From contig NZ_CABJCG010000004.1 in the NCBI RefSeq assembly GCF_902364025.1, positions 186,001 to 250,000 of the forward strand: a stretch of 64,000 nt of DNA, in the 5' to 3' direction. Of the stretch, positions 51,079 to 60,078 are shown piece after piece. The stretch's first letter is position 1; every line of letters begins with the position of its first letter. The notes below the pieces were generated by a model. The model was given only the letters and a program-made list of their open reading frames with translations. It did not search any database and was not told the DNA's origin. Source of the DNA: Enterocloster lavalensis. Lineage in GTDB: Bacteria; Bacillota; Clostridia; Lachnospirales; Lachnospiraceae. The translations under genes were made by a program, and so were the position numbers.

Positions 51079-52620
51079 TTACTTCACCAACAAAGACTTC
51101 CCAGTCATCTCCTTCGGCTGTTCCATCCCCATCAGTTCAATCAGCGTCGGCACAATATCACACAATGCCCCGCCCTCGCGCAGCTTATACTGCGGGTCCG
51201 CGTTCACCAGAATAAACGGCACCGGATTCGTCGTATGGGCCGTAAACGGATCGCCGGTCACATAATCCACCAGCTGCTCCGCATTACCGTGGTCCGCGCA
51301 GATAAACATCACGCCGTCCACTTCCTTAATCGCGTCCACCGCGCGCCCAACACAGGCGTCCACCGTCTCAATGGCCTTGATCGCCGCATCCTCAACGCCG
51401 GTATGCCCCACCATATCCGGATTGGCGAAATTGATAATCACCACATCATACTTCCCGGACTTGATCGCCTCCACCAGCTTATCGCAAACCTGCGGCGCGC
51501 TCATCTCCGGCTTCAGATCATAGGTAGCCACTTCCTTAGGCGACGGCACCAGAATCCGGTCCTCGCCCTCATTTGGCTCCTCCACGCCTCCATTAAAGAA
51601 GAACGTCACATGCGCATACTTCTCAGTCTCCGCAATCCTCACCTGAGTCTTGCCGTGAGCCGCCAGGAACTCTCCGAAAGTATTCGTGATACTCTCCTTG
51701 CGGAACGCCACCAGCTTATTCGCGATAGTCTCATCATAATCCGTAAAGCACACATACACCAGATCCAGGCGCTTCTCCCTTGCAAACCCGTCAAACTCGT
51801 CGTCGCAAAACGCCCTGGTGATCTCCCGTGCCCGGTCCGGCCGGAAGTTAAAGAAAATTACAGAATCCCGATCCTGGATGGTTGCCACCGGCTTCCCGTC
51901 CTTCTCCACCACAAAGGGAATCACGAACTCATCCGCCTTCCCGTCGTCGTAGGAAGCCTGAATCCCACCGGTAGCGCTCTGCGCGGTCTTGCCCTGGCCC
52001 TTGGTCAGCGCGTTGTAAGCCATCTCCACGCGGTCCCAGCGCTTGTCACGGTCCATTGCGTAGTAACGCCCCATCACGGACGCCACCTGTCCCACGCCGA
52101 TCTCGGCCATCTTAGCCTCCAGCTGGGCCACAAAATCCTTGCCGGACTCCGGGGGCGTATCGCGGCCGTCCAGGAAGCAGTGCACATACACCTTCTCCAG
52201 ACCGTTACGCTTCGCCAGCTCCAGCAGCCCGTAAATGTGGGTATTGTGGCTGTGCACGCCGCCGTCGGACACCAGCCCGAACAGGTGCAGGGCGGAGCCG
52301 TTCTTCTTGCAGTTCTCCACCGCGGTCAAAAACTCCGGCACCTCGAAAAAGTCCCCGTCCTGGATGGACTTGGTGATGCGGGTCAGCTCCTGGTATACGA
52401 TACGGCCCGCGCCCATGTTTAAGTGTCCCACCTCGGAGTTGCCCATCTGCCCGTCGGGAAGTCCCACGAACATGCCGCTGGCCTGGCCCTCCACAAAGGG
52501 GCACTGGCTCATCAGCTGGTCCATCACCGGGGTTTTCGCCTCGCAGACCGCGTTGTGGTCGCAATTCTTGTTCAGGCCGTAACCATCGAGGATCATTAAT
52601 ACGGTTGGTCTCTTACTCAT
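51079..52620 (-). CDS. gpmI: 2,3-bisphosphoglycerate-independent phosphoglycerate mutase
   Basis: 513 residues from ATG 52620, 11 nt after AAGGAG. Motifs: VLMILDGYGLN, the catalytic-Ser segment GNSEVGHLNMGAGRIVYQ, IFFNFRPDRAREITRA, and FICADHGNAEQLVD near the second metal site. It converts 3- to 2-phosphoglycerate in glycolysis, using Mn. It is last in the gap-pgk-tpiA-gpmI series and is separated from tpiA by a MITE. Confidence 0.95.
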   Translation of the reverse strand: MSKRPTVLMILDGYGLNKNCDHNAVCEAKTPVMDQLMSQCPFVEGQASGMFVGLPDGQMGNSEVGHLNMGAGRIVYQELTRITKSIQDGDFFEVPEFLTAVENCKKNGSALHLFGLVSDGGVHSHNTHIYGLLELAKRNGLEKVYVHCFLDGRDTPPESGKDFVAQLEAKMAEIGVGQVASVMGRYYAMDRDKRWDRVEMAYNALTKGQGKTAQSATGGIQASYDDGKADEFVIPFVVEKDGKPVATIQDRDSVIFFNFRPDRAREITRAFCDDEFDGFAREKRLDLVYVCFTDYDETIANKLVAFRKESITNTFGEFLAAHGKTQVRIAETEKYAHVTFFFNGGVEEPNEGEDRILVPSPKEVATYDLKPEMSAPQVCDKLVEAIKSGKYDVVIINFANPDMVGHTGVEDAAIKAIETVDACVGRAVDAIKEVDGVMFICADHGNAEQLVDYVTGDPFTAHTTNPVPFILVNADPQYKLREGGALCDIVPTLIELMGMEQPKEMTGKSLLVK

Positions 52621-52769
52621 CGTTTTCATATCTCCTTCTAAGACACGCAAATGCTTCTGCCTCCCGGAGTTCCTTCCCAAAGGGCCGTCCCGGGACGGAA
52701 GAAGCATTCGCCCTGCCGCGTCCTCCTGCCTGCTCAAATCCAGACAGCCGGAAGCCGCGGCGTTACTTC

Positions 52770-52938
52770 CATCATTTGTAACTGTTCAGGACGGCTCATC
52801 TTCTTGACCGAAAAAGACGGTCAAGAAGCATCGGATGTCCATCCGATGTGGAAATTGGCACGGAAAGCCGCTTACAAGCGAGCTTGACGCGGCTTTCCGA
52901 GCCAATTTCCCCGCCGTCCTGAACTGTTACCATCATTT
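52770..52938. mobile_element. MITE with IS66-like ends between gpmI and tpiA
   Basis: 153 bp at 52778-52930. Terminal inverted repeats GTAACTGTTCAGGACGGC and its complement match at 17 of 18 positions. CATCATTT flanks both sides (52770-52777, 52931-52938), an 8-bp target duplication. GTAA termini and 8-bp duplications are IS66 features. Inside are three stems: TTCTTGACCG/CGGTCAAGAA, CATCGGATG/CATCCGATG and a long GGAAATTGGC arm. No coding capacity. It begins at the tpiA stop codon. Confidence 0.85.
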
Positions 52939-53690
52939 TACTTGTTGTAGTTGACAATCTTTCCGAAATCCGGCTTCAGGGAAGCGCCGCCCACCAGACC
53001 GCCGTCGATATTCGCCTGTGCGAACAGCTCGGGAGCGGAGGAAGCGGACACGGAGCCGCCGTACTGGATGCGGATGGCCTCAGCGGTTGCCTCGTCGTAG
53101 ATCTCGCCGATGCATACGCGGATGGCTGCGCAGACCTCTTCCGCCTGCTCGGTGGTGGCCACCTTGCCGGTGCCGATGGCCCAGATGGGCTCGTAGGCGA
53201 TCACAGCGGTCTTAGCCTGATCCGCGGTCACGTTCAGGAACGCGATCTTGATCTGCTGGCGGATCCAGTCGATGGTGATGCCCTGCTCTCTCTGGGTCAG
53301 GGACTCGCCGCAGCAGATGATGGGGGTGATGCCGTGCTCGAAGGCCTTTAACACCTTCTTGTTCACGGTCTCGTCGGTCTCCGCAAAATACTCACGGCGC
53401 TCGGAATGTCCGATCACCACATATTTTACGCCGGCATCCACCAGCATATTCGGGGAAATCTCGCCGGTGAAGGCTCCCTTCTCCTCAAAGTACATATTCT
53501 CAGCGCCAATGTGGATGTTGCTGCCCTTGGCAGCCTCCATGGCGGGGATGATGTCGATAGCCGGAACGCAGAACACCACGTCCACCTCGTCATTGGCCAC
53601 TAAGGGCTTTAACTCGTTTACCAGGGCCACGGCCTCGGTGGGAGTCATGTTCATTTTCCAGTTGCCTGCGATAATTTTCTTTCTTGCCAT
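52938..53690 (-). CDS. tpiA: Triosephosphate isomerase
   Basis: 250 residues from ATG 53690 (AAGGAG at 8-9 nt). NWKMN with the active-site Lys, GHSERRE with the His, and [12 protein letters not shown] with the Glu are all present. It interconverts dihydroxyacetone phosphate and glyceraldehyde 3-phosphate. The DHAP made by the PdxA2-type enzyme at 1-789 would enter here. The MITE abuts its stop codon. Confidence 0.96.
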   Translation of the reverse strand: MARKKIIAGNWKMNMTPTEAVALVNELKPLVANDEVDVVFCVPAIDIIPAMEAAKGSNIHIGAENMYFEEKGAFTGEISPNMLVDAGVKYVVIGHSERREYFAETDETVNKKVLKAFEHGITPIICCGESLTQREQGITIDWIRQQIKIAFLNVTADQAKTAVIAYEPIWAIGTGKVATTEQAEEVCAAIRVCIGEIYDEATAEAIRIQYGGSVSASSAPELFAQANIDGGLVGGASLKPDFGKIVNYNK

Positions 53691-53725
53691 TTTAACTTCT
53701 CCTTCTATGTGCATTATCCCTCAAA

Positions 53726-53748
53726 GGCCCCCTTGTTCACAGGGGGCC
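53726..53748 (-). terminator. Hairpin between pgk and tpiA
   Basis: GGCCCCCT/AGGGGGCC arms with a 7-nt loop; followed on the minus strand by only TTTGA, so read-through to tpiA is likely. Confidence 0.55.
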
Positions 53749-53770
53749 ATCGTCATTTCACAAATCGCAA

Positions 53771-54988
53771 TCAGGCGTTGTCAGCCGCAGCCACGCCGGG
53801 CAGCTCCTTGCCTTCCAGGAATTCCAGGGAAGCGCCGCCGCCGGTGGAAATGTGGGTCATCTTGTCCGCGAAGCCCAGTCTCTTCACAGCGTTCACGGAA
53901 TCGCCGCCGCCGATAACGGTGGTCGCGTCCGCCAGCTCCGCTACCGCGCGGCAGATTTCCAGGGTGCCCTCCGCAAAGTTGGAGAATTCAAATACGCCCA
54001 TGGGTCCGTTCCAAACCACGGTCTTGGCGCCCTTTAAAGCGTCCTTGTACAGCTCGATGGTCTTGGGGCCGATGTCGAAACCGGACCAGCCAGCGTCGAT
54101 CACGTCCACAACCTTGTGCTCGGTATCGTTGGAGAACTCCTTGCCTTCCACGTGGTCCACGGGAAGCAGCAGCTTCACACCCTTCTCCTCAGCCTTTTTC
54201 ACCATCTCCAGAGCGTAATCCAGCTTATCCGCCTCGCACAGGGAGTTGCCGATCTCCTGGCCCTGAGCCTTGGCAAAGGTGTAAGCCATGCCGCCGCCGA
54301 TGATCAGGGTGTCTACTTTATCCAGCAGGTTGTTGATCACGTTGATCTTGTCGGAAACCTTGGCGCCGCCCAGGATGGCAACGAAGGGACGGACCGGATT
54401 CTCAACAGCCTGGCCCAGGAACTTGATCTCCTTCTGCATCAGATAGCCAACCACGTTCTCCTTGGTGTATTTGGTAACGCCAACGTTGGAGCAGTGGGCT
54501 CTGTGAGCGGTTCCGAAGGCGTCGTCCACGAACACGCCGCCGTCGCACAGATCAGCCAGTTCTTTCGCATAAGCTTCCGTAGCGGCGTCGCCCTCTTTGT
54601 ACTTGGTCTCCTCAATTCTGTAGCGGGTATTCTGAAGCAGCAGAACCTCGCCGTCCTTTAACTCAGCGGCAACCTTTTTGGTCTCCTCGCCGGTCACCTG
54701 GGGATCGTCCACGAACTTCACCTCCACGCCCAGTCTCTCGCTGAGAGCGGGAGCCACGGGAGCCAGGCTCATCTCGGGCAGCGGCTGGCCCTTGGGTTTG
54801 CCCAGATGGGAGCAGAGAATCACCTTCGCGCCCTGATCCAGCAGCTTTTTGATGGTGGGAATGGCGCCGTCGATGCGGTTGTAGTTCTGAATCACGCCCT
54901 CTTTTAACGGAACGTTGAAATCGCAGCGAACCAGTACCTTCTTGCCCTGTAAATCCTTCAGATCGTCAACTGTTTTCTTGTTTAACAT
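53771..54988 (-). CDS. pgk: Phosphoglycerate kinase
   Basis: 405 residues: [14 protein letters not shown] and CSHLGKPKG at the N-terminus, [20 protein letters not shown] in the hinge, and [13 protein letters not shown] near the C-terminus with the nucleotide site. It makes ATP from 1,3-bisphosphoglycerate. ATG at 54988 with AAGGGG upstream. A gap terminator at 55068-55092 and a second hairpin at about 55010-55050 lie before it. Confidence 0.96.
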   Translation of the reverse strand: MLNKKTVDDLKDLQGKKVLVRCDFNVPLKEGVIQNYNRIDGAIPTIKKLLDQGAKVILCSHLGKPKGQPLPEMSLAPVAPALSERLGVEVKFVDDPQVTGEETKKVAAELKDGEVLLLQNTRYRIEETKYKEGDAATEAYAKELADLCDGGVFVDDAFGTAHRAHCSNVGVTKYTKENVVGYLMQKEIKFLGQAVENPVRPFVAILGGAKVSDKINVINNLLDKVDTLIIGGGMAYTFAKAQGQEIGNSLCEADKLDYALEMVKKAEEKGVKLLLPVDHVEGKEFSNDTEHKVVDVIDAGWSGFDIGPKTIELYKDALKGAKTVVWNGPMGVFEFSNFAEGTLEICRAVAELADATTVIGGGDSVNAVKRLGFADKMTHISTGGGASLEFLEGKELPGVAAADNA

Positions 54989-55062
54989 AGTTTAAATCCC
55001 CTTTCAGATGATCACCGGCCTTGTTTTGACGGCATTTTGCCGCAGGCCGGCGCTTTGCGCTT

Positions 55063-55092
55063 AAAAAGGGCCCGGTCCAAACGACCGGACCC
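55063..55092 (-). terminator. Terminator after the GAPDH gene
   Basis: GGGCCCGGTC/GACCGGACCC with a 5-nt loop and five T on the minus strand. A second hairpin (CCGGCCT/AGGCCGG with an inner GGCA/TGCC stem) follows before pgk. Confidence 0.85.
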
Positions 55093-55137
55093 TTCATGAG
55101 TCTACTAAATCTTCGTACTTTTATTGAGGTGTTCCAA

Positions 55138-56169
55138 TTAGCCCAGCTCAGCGAAGTACTTAATGGTTCTAACCATCTGGCTGGTGTAGGAGTTCTCGTT
55201 GTCGTACCAGGCAACAACCTGAACCTCGTACAGGTCATCCGCGATCTGGCAAACCATGGTCTGGGTTGCGTCGAACAGGGAGCCGTACTTCATGCCGATT
55301 ACGTCGGAGGAAACGATGGGATCCTCGTTGTAGCCGTAGGACTCGGAAGCGGCTGCCTTCATAACGGCGTTGATCTCTTCCTTGCTAACGCCGGCCTTCT
55401 TAACAACAGCGGTTAAGATGGTGGTGGAACCGGTCGGAACCGGAACACGCTGTGCGGAACCGATCAGCTTGCCGTTCAGCTCCGGGATAACCAGGCCGAT
55501 TGCCTTGGCAGCGCCGGTGGAGTTGGGAACGATGTTGGCAGCGCCGGCTCTTGCTCTTCTCAGATCGCCTTTTCTGTGCGGTCCGTCCAGGATCATCTGA
55601 TCGCCGGTGTAAGCATGGATGGTGCTCATGATACCGCTCTGGATGGGAGCGTAGTCGTTCAGAGCCTTCGCCATGGGAGCCAGGCAGTTGGTGGTGCAGG
55701 AAGCTGCGGAGATGATGGTATCCTCAGCGGTCAGGGTGTTCTCGTTTACGCTGTAAACGATGGTCTTCAGATCGTTGCCGGCCGGAGCGGAGATAACCAC
55801 TTTCTTGGCGCCAGCGTCGATGTGAGCCTGTGCTTTATCTTTGGAGCAATAGAAACCGGTGCACTCTAACACTACGTCAACACCGATCTCTCCCCACGGC
55901 AGGTCAGCAGCCTTGGGCTCTTTGTAAATGGTGATTTCCTTGCCGTCCACGATGATGCAGCCCTCGCCGGCCTCAACGGTGTGCAGGCCTTCGCCTAAAC
56001 GTCCGGCGTATCCGCCCTGAGCGGTATCATACTTTAACAGATGAGCAAGCATCTTGGGATCAGTCAGATCGTTGATTGCAACAACATCATAACCTTCAGC
56101 TCCGAACATCTGACGGAAAGCCAGACGTCCAATACGTCCAAAACCATTAATCGCTACTTTTACTGCCAT
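55138..56169 (-). CDS. gap: Type I glyceraldehyde-3-phosphate dehydrogenase
   Basis: 343 residues from ATG 56169 (AGGAGG at 8 nt). [20 protein letters not shown] is the NAD-binding start, and [16 protein letters not shown] carries the catalytic Cys. It produces 1,3-bisphosphoglycerate in glycolysis. First gene of the glycolytic series, with its own AT-rich leader and promoter. Confidence 0.96.
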   Translation of the reverse strand: MAVKVAINGFGRIGRLAFRQMFGAEGYDVVAINDLTDPKMLAHLLKYDTAQGGYAGRLGEGLHTVEAGEGCIIVDGKEITIYKEPKAADLPWGEIGVDVVLECTGFYCSKDKAQAHIDAGAKKVVISAPAGNDLKTIVYSVNENTLTAEDTIISAASCTTNCLAPMAKALNDYAPIQSGIMSTIHAYTGDQMILDGPHRKGDLRRARAGAANIVPNSTGAAKAIGLVIPELNGKLIGSAQRVPVPTGSTTILTAVVKKAGVSKEEINAVMKAAASESYGYNEDPIVSSDVIGMKYGSLFDATQTMVCQIADDLYEVQVVAWYDNENSYTSQMVRTIKYFAELG

Positions 56170-56231
56170 GATCAATTCCTCCTAGTTTGTTAAAAAATAT
56201 ATTATTGTTAAATATTAATCAACCTTCCTAT

Positions 56232-56260
56232 ATTGTAATCAATTTCAATAGAAATGGCAA
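56232..56260 (-). promoter_or_regulatory. Predicted promoter of gap
   Basis: TTGCCA (56255-56260) and TACAAT (56232-56237), 17-nt spacer on the minus strand. Confidence 0.75.
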
Positions 56261-56311
56261 GTCCTTTTTTATTTTTTTATTGTTTTCCCTTTTTCATACA
56301 TTTATTCATGG

Positions 56312-56358
56312 AAAAAGCCGTTATTCCTGTCAAATCCTACATTTCGGAATAACGGCTT
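56312..56358 (-). terminator. Terminator with no visible gene before it
   Basis: Perfect AAGCCGTTATTCC/GGAATAACGGCTT arms, with TTTTT after the stem on the minus strand. The minus strand just upstream holds only a short open stretch ending MREAIILLSGYPDIMRRRQK at a TAG, which may be a gene remnant. The rest of 56360-56619 shows two small hairpins in the leader of the PHP gene and nothing else I can support. Confidence 0.7.
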
Positions 56359-56619
56359 TATAACCCTTTGTCGTCTATTTTTGCCTTCTGCGCATGATAT
56401 CCGGGTATCCTGACAGCAGAATGATCGCTTCGCGCATTTCCGGCGGTTTTTGCGCTAAACCGGGGCGTTTTCCGCTAAAACGTCAAATTCAACCCTCCCC
56501 GTGCAAATTGTGCTTTCGGTCCGCCTCAGATTGTGATATAAGTATTATAGAGCCGCTAAAACACTGCGGCACCACGGCCAACATAAATGTTGGAACTATT
56601 TTTCCAAGGAGAATCGACT

Positions 56620-57426
56620 ATGATCTGTGACTTTCACATGCACACTGAGTTTTCCGGGGACAGCGAGACGCCGGTCCGGGCACAGATAGACCGGGCCATC
56701 GCGCTGGGGATGGAGGAAATCTGCATCACCGACCACCACGACTATGACTCGGATTTCTGCGCTACAAACTTCTATCTGGACATCCCTCCCTATTTAAATT
56801 CCCTGGAGCAGATCCGCCTGGAGTACCGCGACAAGATCCGGGTTAACATCGGGATCGAGCTGGGGCTTCAGCCCCACCTGAAGCAATATCTGGACGCGTT
56901 GGTGGAACGTTTTGGCGCCAGATTGGACTTTATCATCGGCTCCTGCCATTTCGCGGACCGGCTGGACCCGTTTGATGAAAACTTCTGGGCCGGGCGCACC
57001 GAGGCCGAGGCTTTTGAACGTTTTCTCAACGTATCCCTGGAAAACGCCAAAACCATGGACTGCTACGATGTGTTCGGCCACCTGGACTATGTGGTCCGCT
57101 ACGCCCCCCACCAGAACGAGCAGTACAGCTACGAGCGCTTTCGTGATCTCATCGACATGATTCTGGTGGAGCTGATCCGCCGCGGCAAGGGTTTGGAGTG
57201 CAACACCGGCGGCCTCAAATACGGTCTGGGACACCCCAATCCCACTGAGGAAGTGCTGGTCCGTTACCGGGAGCTGGGCGGGGAAATCCTCACCGTCGGC
57301 TCAGACGCCCACAAACCTGAGCACCTGGGCTATGATTTCGACTACTGCCGGGAGCTTCTGAAACGCTGCGGCTTCAAGTATTACACGGTGTTCCATCAGC
57401 GGAAGCCGGTATTTCTTCCGCTGTAG
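56620..57426 (+). CDS. PHP-domain histidinol-phosphatase (HisJ family)
   Basis: 268 residues from ATG 56620 (AAGGAG at 8 nt). Metal ligands of the PHP fold: ICDFHMHTEFSGDSETP, EICITDHHDYD, IGIELGLQP, DFIIGSCHF, FGHLDYVVRYAP and TVGSDAHKPEHLGYDF. It matches the HisJ/HisK type that dephosphorylates histidinol phosphate. No his genes are nearby, so another phosphoester is possible. A 19-bp minisatellite starts at its stop codon. Confidence 0.85.
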   Translation: MICDFHMHTEFSGDSETPVRAQIDRAIALGMEEICITDHHDYDSDFCATNFYLDIPPYLNSLEQIRLEYRDKIRVNIGIELGLQPHLKQYLDALVERFGARLDFIIGSCHFADRLDPFDENFWAGRTEAEAFERFLNVSLENAKTMDCYDVFGHLDYVVRYAPHQNEQYSYERFRDLIDMILVELIRRGKGLECNTGGLKYGLGHPNPTEEVLVRYRELGGEILTVGSDAHKPEHLGYDFDYCRELLKRCGFKYYTVFHQRKPVFLPL

Positions 57427-57520
57427 GCGGCCGGACAGGGGCGCGGCGGCGGAACCGGAGCATGGCGACGGAATCGGGGCACGGCGGCCGGACCAGGGTG
57501 CCGCGGTCGGACCAGGACGC
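57426..57520. repeat. 19-bp minisatellite, five degenerate copies
   Basis: Units of about GGCGGCCGGACCRGGGCAC start at 57426, 57445, 57464, 57483 and 57502. The first overlaps the PHP stop codon. Units differ at several positions, so the array is old. Confidence 0.75.
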
Positions 57521-57560
57521 CCCGACCCGAGCGTGGAATTTCCGGCCTGCTGCCTCTCAG

Positions 57561-57601
57561 CAATCGCCCGTAGGCTGCGCCAGCGGCCCATTACATTCAA
57601 C
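57561..57601. repeat. Dispersed intergenic repeat, copy 2
   Basis: 35 of 41 positions match 3679-3719 in the same orientation. It lies just beyond the 3' hairpin of the minus-strand amidase gene. Confidence 0.6.
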
Positions 57602-57606
57602 CAAAT

Positions 57607-57650
57607 CGGAGCGGACACGCGGGATTTCAAATCCCGGCGCGTTCGCTCCG
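57607..57650 (-). terminator. Hairpin after the amidase gene
   Basis: CGGAGCG/CGCTCCG outer and GGGAT/ATCCC inner stems with an internal bulge; followed on the minus strand by ATTTGGTTG, a weak T-tract. Confidence 0.6.
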
Positions 57651-57660
57651 CCGCGTTCCG

Positions 57661-58434
57661 TCACTCCACCCAGGACTTATCCTTGATGGCTGTCTTTACA
57701 TCCTTTTTGAATTGCTTCCAGGCGGCCTCGTCGTCCACAAAATACTTGGGGCAGACCTTGCCGTTGATGTCGTAATGGCGCATCAGGTCATTTTCATCCA
57801 GCTTCAGCTGGGTACACAGGGCCGCGGTCAGCTTCACCAGGGATTCGTAGGTGGCCTCGTTGTATGCCCCCGACTCGTCCGGGTGACAGGTCTCGATGGA
57901 GATGGTGTCGTTGTTGCGCGGGGCCGCCGCGTAGGCCATCTCGCTGACCGGGATGCACTGGATCACTTCCCCCTCCAGTCCCACCACAAAGTGGGCGCTG
58001 GCCGACATTCCCGCCGCCTGCGGATCCTGATCCGCCAGACCGTCGAAATAATCCCGGTTTTTCTGAGCCGATGTGCCGGGGTTTGCCACATAGTGGATCA
58101 CAATGTTGTTGACCCGCTTCAGGCTCACGTCCGGCCGCGAAAATATGTTCTTGCGGATAAATTCCTGTTTCACCCACTTGGGCACCTCCACGGCCTTCAA
58201 ATCCACCGTGTAGGGGCGCTCCCACTTCCATTTCATATAACCGGCGCCGAATCCGGCCGCCAGCCCGATCACCAGGGCCAGCACGATGGGAAACACAGCG
58301 ATGCGCCGCCCTCTGGACCTCCTGGACCGGCTCTCCCGGTTCTCAGGGCGCTCCTTGGATTTTGGTGTGACCTGCCGCGGCTGGTGAACCGGGGGCTTGG
58401 CCGGTTTTGTTCCTCTCCCGTTCTCTTCTGTCAT
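57661..58434 (-). CDS. Membrane-anchored N-acetylmuramoyl-L-alanine amidase (Amidase_2)
   Basis: 257 residues. A basic, Pro/Arg-rich cytoplasmic tail (1-43) precedes one membrane helix (FPIVLALVIGLAAGFGAGY). The extracellular domain has NNIVIHYVANPGTSAQKNRDYF (first Zn His), SAHFVVGLEGEVIQCIP, SIETCHPDESG and LMRHYDINGKVCPKYF with the last ligands. It cleaves the lactyl-amide bond of peptidoglycan. ATG at 58434 with AGAGGTGAG upstream. It is divergent from the SigV operon, so lysozyme-type stress might affect both; this is inference. Confidence 0.9.
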   Translation of the reverse strand: MTEENGRGTKPAKPPVHQPRQVTPKSKERPENRESRSRRSRGRRIAVFPIVLALVIGLAAGFGAGYMKWKWERPYTVDLKAVEVPKWVKQEFIRKNIFSRPDVSLKRVNNIVIHYVANPGTSAQKNRDYFDGLADQDPQAAGMSASAHFVVGLEGEVIQCIPVSEMAYAAAPRNNDTISIETCHPDESGAYNEATYESLVKLTAALCTQLKLDENDLMRHYDINGKVCPKYFVDDEAAWKQFKKDVKTAIKDKSWVE

Positions 58435-58568
58435 CTGGTACTCACCTCTTGTACATTTTCATTTGTCAATCACAATACCACCAATATATCATTTCTCGTT
58501 AAAAAAAACAATGAATGTTGCGTTTTATTTGTAATGGGATAAAATAGTAAAAAATAATCCGTACTCAA

Positions 58569-58595
58569 TGCAACTTTCACGCCTCCCGGGGCGTC
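58569..58595 (+). promoter_or_regulatory. ECF-type promoter of the sigma factor operon
   Basis: TGCAAC (58569-58574) and CGTC (58592-58595) with a 17-nt spacer. AAC and CGTC are the core bases of ECF promoters such as SigV, suggesting autoregulation. Confidence 0.65.
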
Positions 58596-58627
58596 TAACA
58601 TACAGAACAGCGAAAGGAGGAACGTAC

Positions 58628-59134
58628 ATGGGTTCCAAACAGGAAACAGAGGTGGAACGCCTGCTGCTGGAGAACTATGAGACGTATTACCGGCTGGCCT
58701 ACAGCTATGTGCGCCAGGAACAGGACGCCCTGGACATCGTCCAGGAAAGCGCCTACAAGGCGATCCGGGACTGCAAAACCGTCCGGAATCCGGATTACCT
58801 GGCCACCTGGGTGTACCGCATCGTCATCAACACGGCGCTGGACACGGTCCGCAAGCGCAAACGCGAGGAACTGTCGGACACCCTGCCCGAAGCCGTCTGG
58901 GAGGACAGCTACGGGGATGTGGATCTGCGCGGCGTATTGGAGCGGCTGGATGACCGCAGCCGTACCGTGGTAATTCTGCGGTACTTTGAAGATATGAAAC
59001 TGGAGGACGTGGCCCGGACTGTGGGCGAGAACCTAAACACGGTGAAGGCGAGGCTTTACCGGGCGTTAAAGAAGCTGCGGCTGGACCTGGAGGCCGGCGC
59101 CTACGAAGCTTCGGGAAAGGAGAAACCGAGATGA
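58628..59134 (+). CDS. sigV: ECF sigma factor, SigV type
   Basis: 168 residues from ATG 58628 (AAAGGAGG at 7 nt). Region 2 is YRLAYSYVRQEQDALDIVQESAYKAI, and region 4 is LDDRSRTVVILRYFEDMKLEDVARTVGENLNTVKARLYRALKKL. It directs polymerase to envelope-stress promoters. The stop overlaps the anti-sigma start (ATGA). SigV is assigned because the partner is a DUF3298 protein like RsiV. Confidence 0.88.
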   Translation: MGSKQETEVERLLLENYETYYRLAYSYVRQEQDALDIVQESAYKAIRDCKTVRNPDYLATWVYRIVINTALDTVRKRKREELSDTLPEAVWEDSYGDVDLRGVLERLDDRSRTVVILRYFEDMKLEDVARTVGENLNTVKARLYRALKKLRLDLEAGAYEASGKEKPR

Positions 59135-59997
59135 AGCAGGACGAAAAGCAGATTATGGACGAACTGAAACGGGAATATGAGTCGATCCCGGTGCCGCCCC
59201 AGGCGCGCGCGCGGATCATGCAGGGAATCAACCAGGCAAAAAAAGAACAGAAACGAGGTAATTATATGAAAATCATGAAATCTACCGGAGCTACCGCGGC
59301 TGCGGCCATGGTAATGATCACCGTGATGGCAAACTTAAACCCTACCACCGCAAGCGCAATGGAAAAGCTGCCTGTAATCGGCTCCATCGCCAAGGTGGTA
59401 ACCTTCCGCACCTTTGAAGATCAGAAGGAGAATTTTGAGGCCAATATTCAGGTTCCCCAGGTGACAATAGACGGAAATACGGAGAACAAGGTGAATAAGT
59501 CCATTGAAGAGTACGCCGACGAGCTGATCGCCCAGTACGAAAAGGAACTGGCCGCAGACCAGGGCGAGGGCCACTATTCCCTGGACAGCTCTTACAAGGT
59601 GGTGACGGACAACGACAAGTACCTGTGCCTGCGTATCGATACCACGGAAATTATGGCCAGCGGCGCTCAGTTCGTAAAGATTTTTACGGTTGACAAGGCC
59701 ACGGGAAATGTGATCTCCCTGAAGGACCTGTTTGCCAACCGGCCGGATGCGCTGGACAAAATCTCCGAAAACATCAAGGAACAGATGCGCAGCCAGATGG
59801 CTGAGGACGAGAACAAACAGTATTTCCTGGACAGCGATATGCCTGAGACGGATTTCAAGGGTCTTACCGGCGACGAGAGCTTCTATTTTGACGAGTCCGG
59901 CCAACTGGTGATCGCCTTCAACGAGTACGACGTAGCCCCCGGCTACATGGGCGCGGTGGATTTCACCATCCCCAAAACCGTCACCGGAAAGCTGTAA
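59131..59997 (+). CDS. rsiV: RsiV-like anti-sigma factor (DUF3298)
   Basis: 288 residues. A cytoplasmic N-terminus (about 1-48) that would bind sigma is followed by a membrane helix with GATAAAAMVMITVMANL. The outer part has a DUF4163-like stretch (VPQVTIDGNTENKVNKSIEEYADELI) and a C-terminal DUF3298 (YFDESGQLVIAFNEYDVAPGYMG). In B. subtilis and C. difficile RsiV binds lysozyme and is then cut to release SigV. No PDDEXK or enzyme motif. Confidence 0.88.
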   Translation: MKQDEKQIMDELKREYESIPVPPQARARIMQGINQAKKEQKRGNYMKIMKSTGATAAAAMVMITVMANLNPTTASAMEKLPVIGSIAKVVTFRTFEDQKENFEANIQVPQVTIDGNTENKVNKSIEEYADELIAQYEKELAADQGEGHYSLDSSYKVVTDNDKYLCLRIDTTEIMASGAQFVKIFTVDKATGNVISLKDLFANRPDALDKISENIKEQMRSQMAEDENKQYFLDSDMPETDFKGLTGDESFYFDESGQLVIAFNEYDVAPGYMGAVDFTIPKTVTGKL

Positions 59998-60078
59998 GAC
60001 CCGTTCCTTTTCTTCCGGCAGGTACGCAAATGCCCGGGCGCGGCATATGATAAGGTGACAGGAAAAATGGAGGCTTCC

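Noticed and set aside
57460..57690. Plus-strand gene downstream of the PHP gene
   Set aside because: The frames are in a GC-rich tandem repeat with no ribosome site and overlap the amidase terminator.
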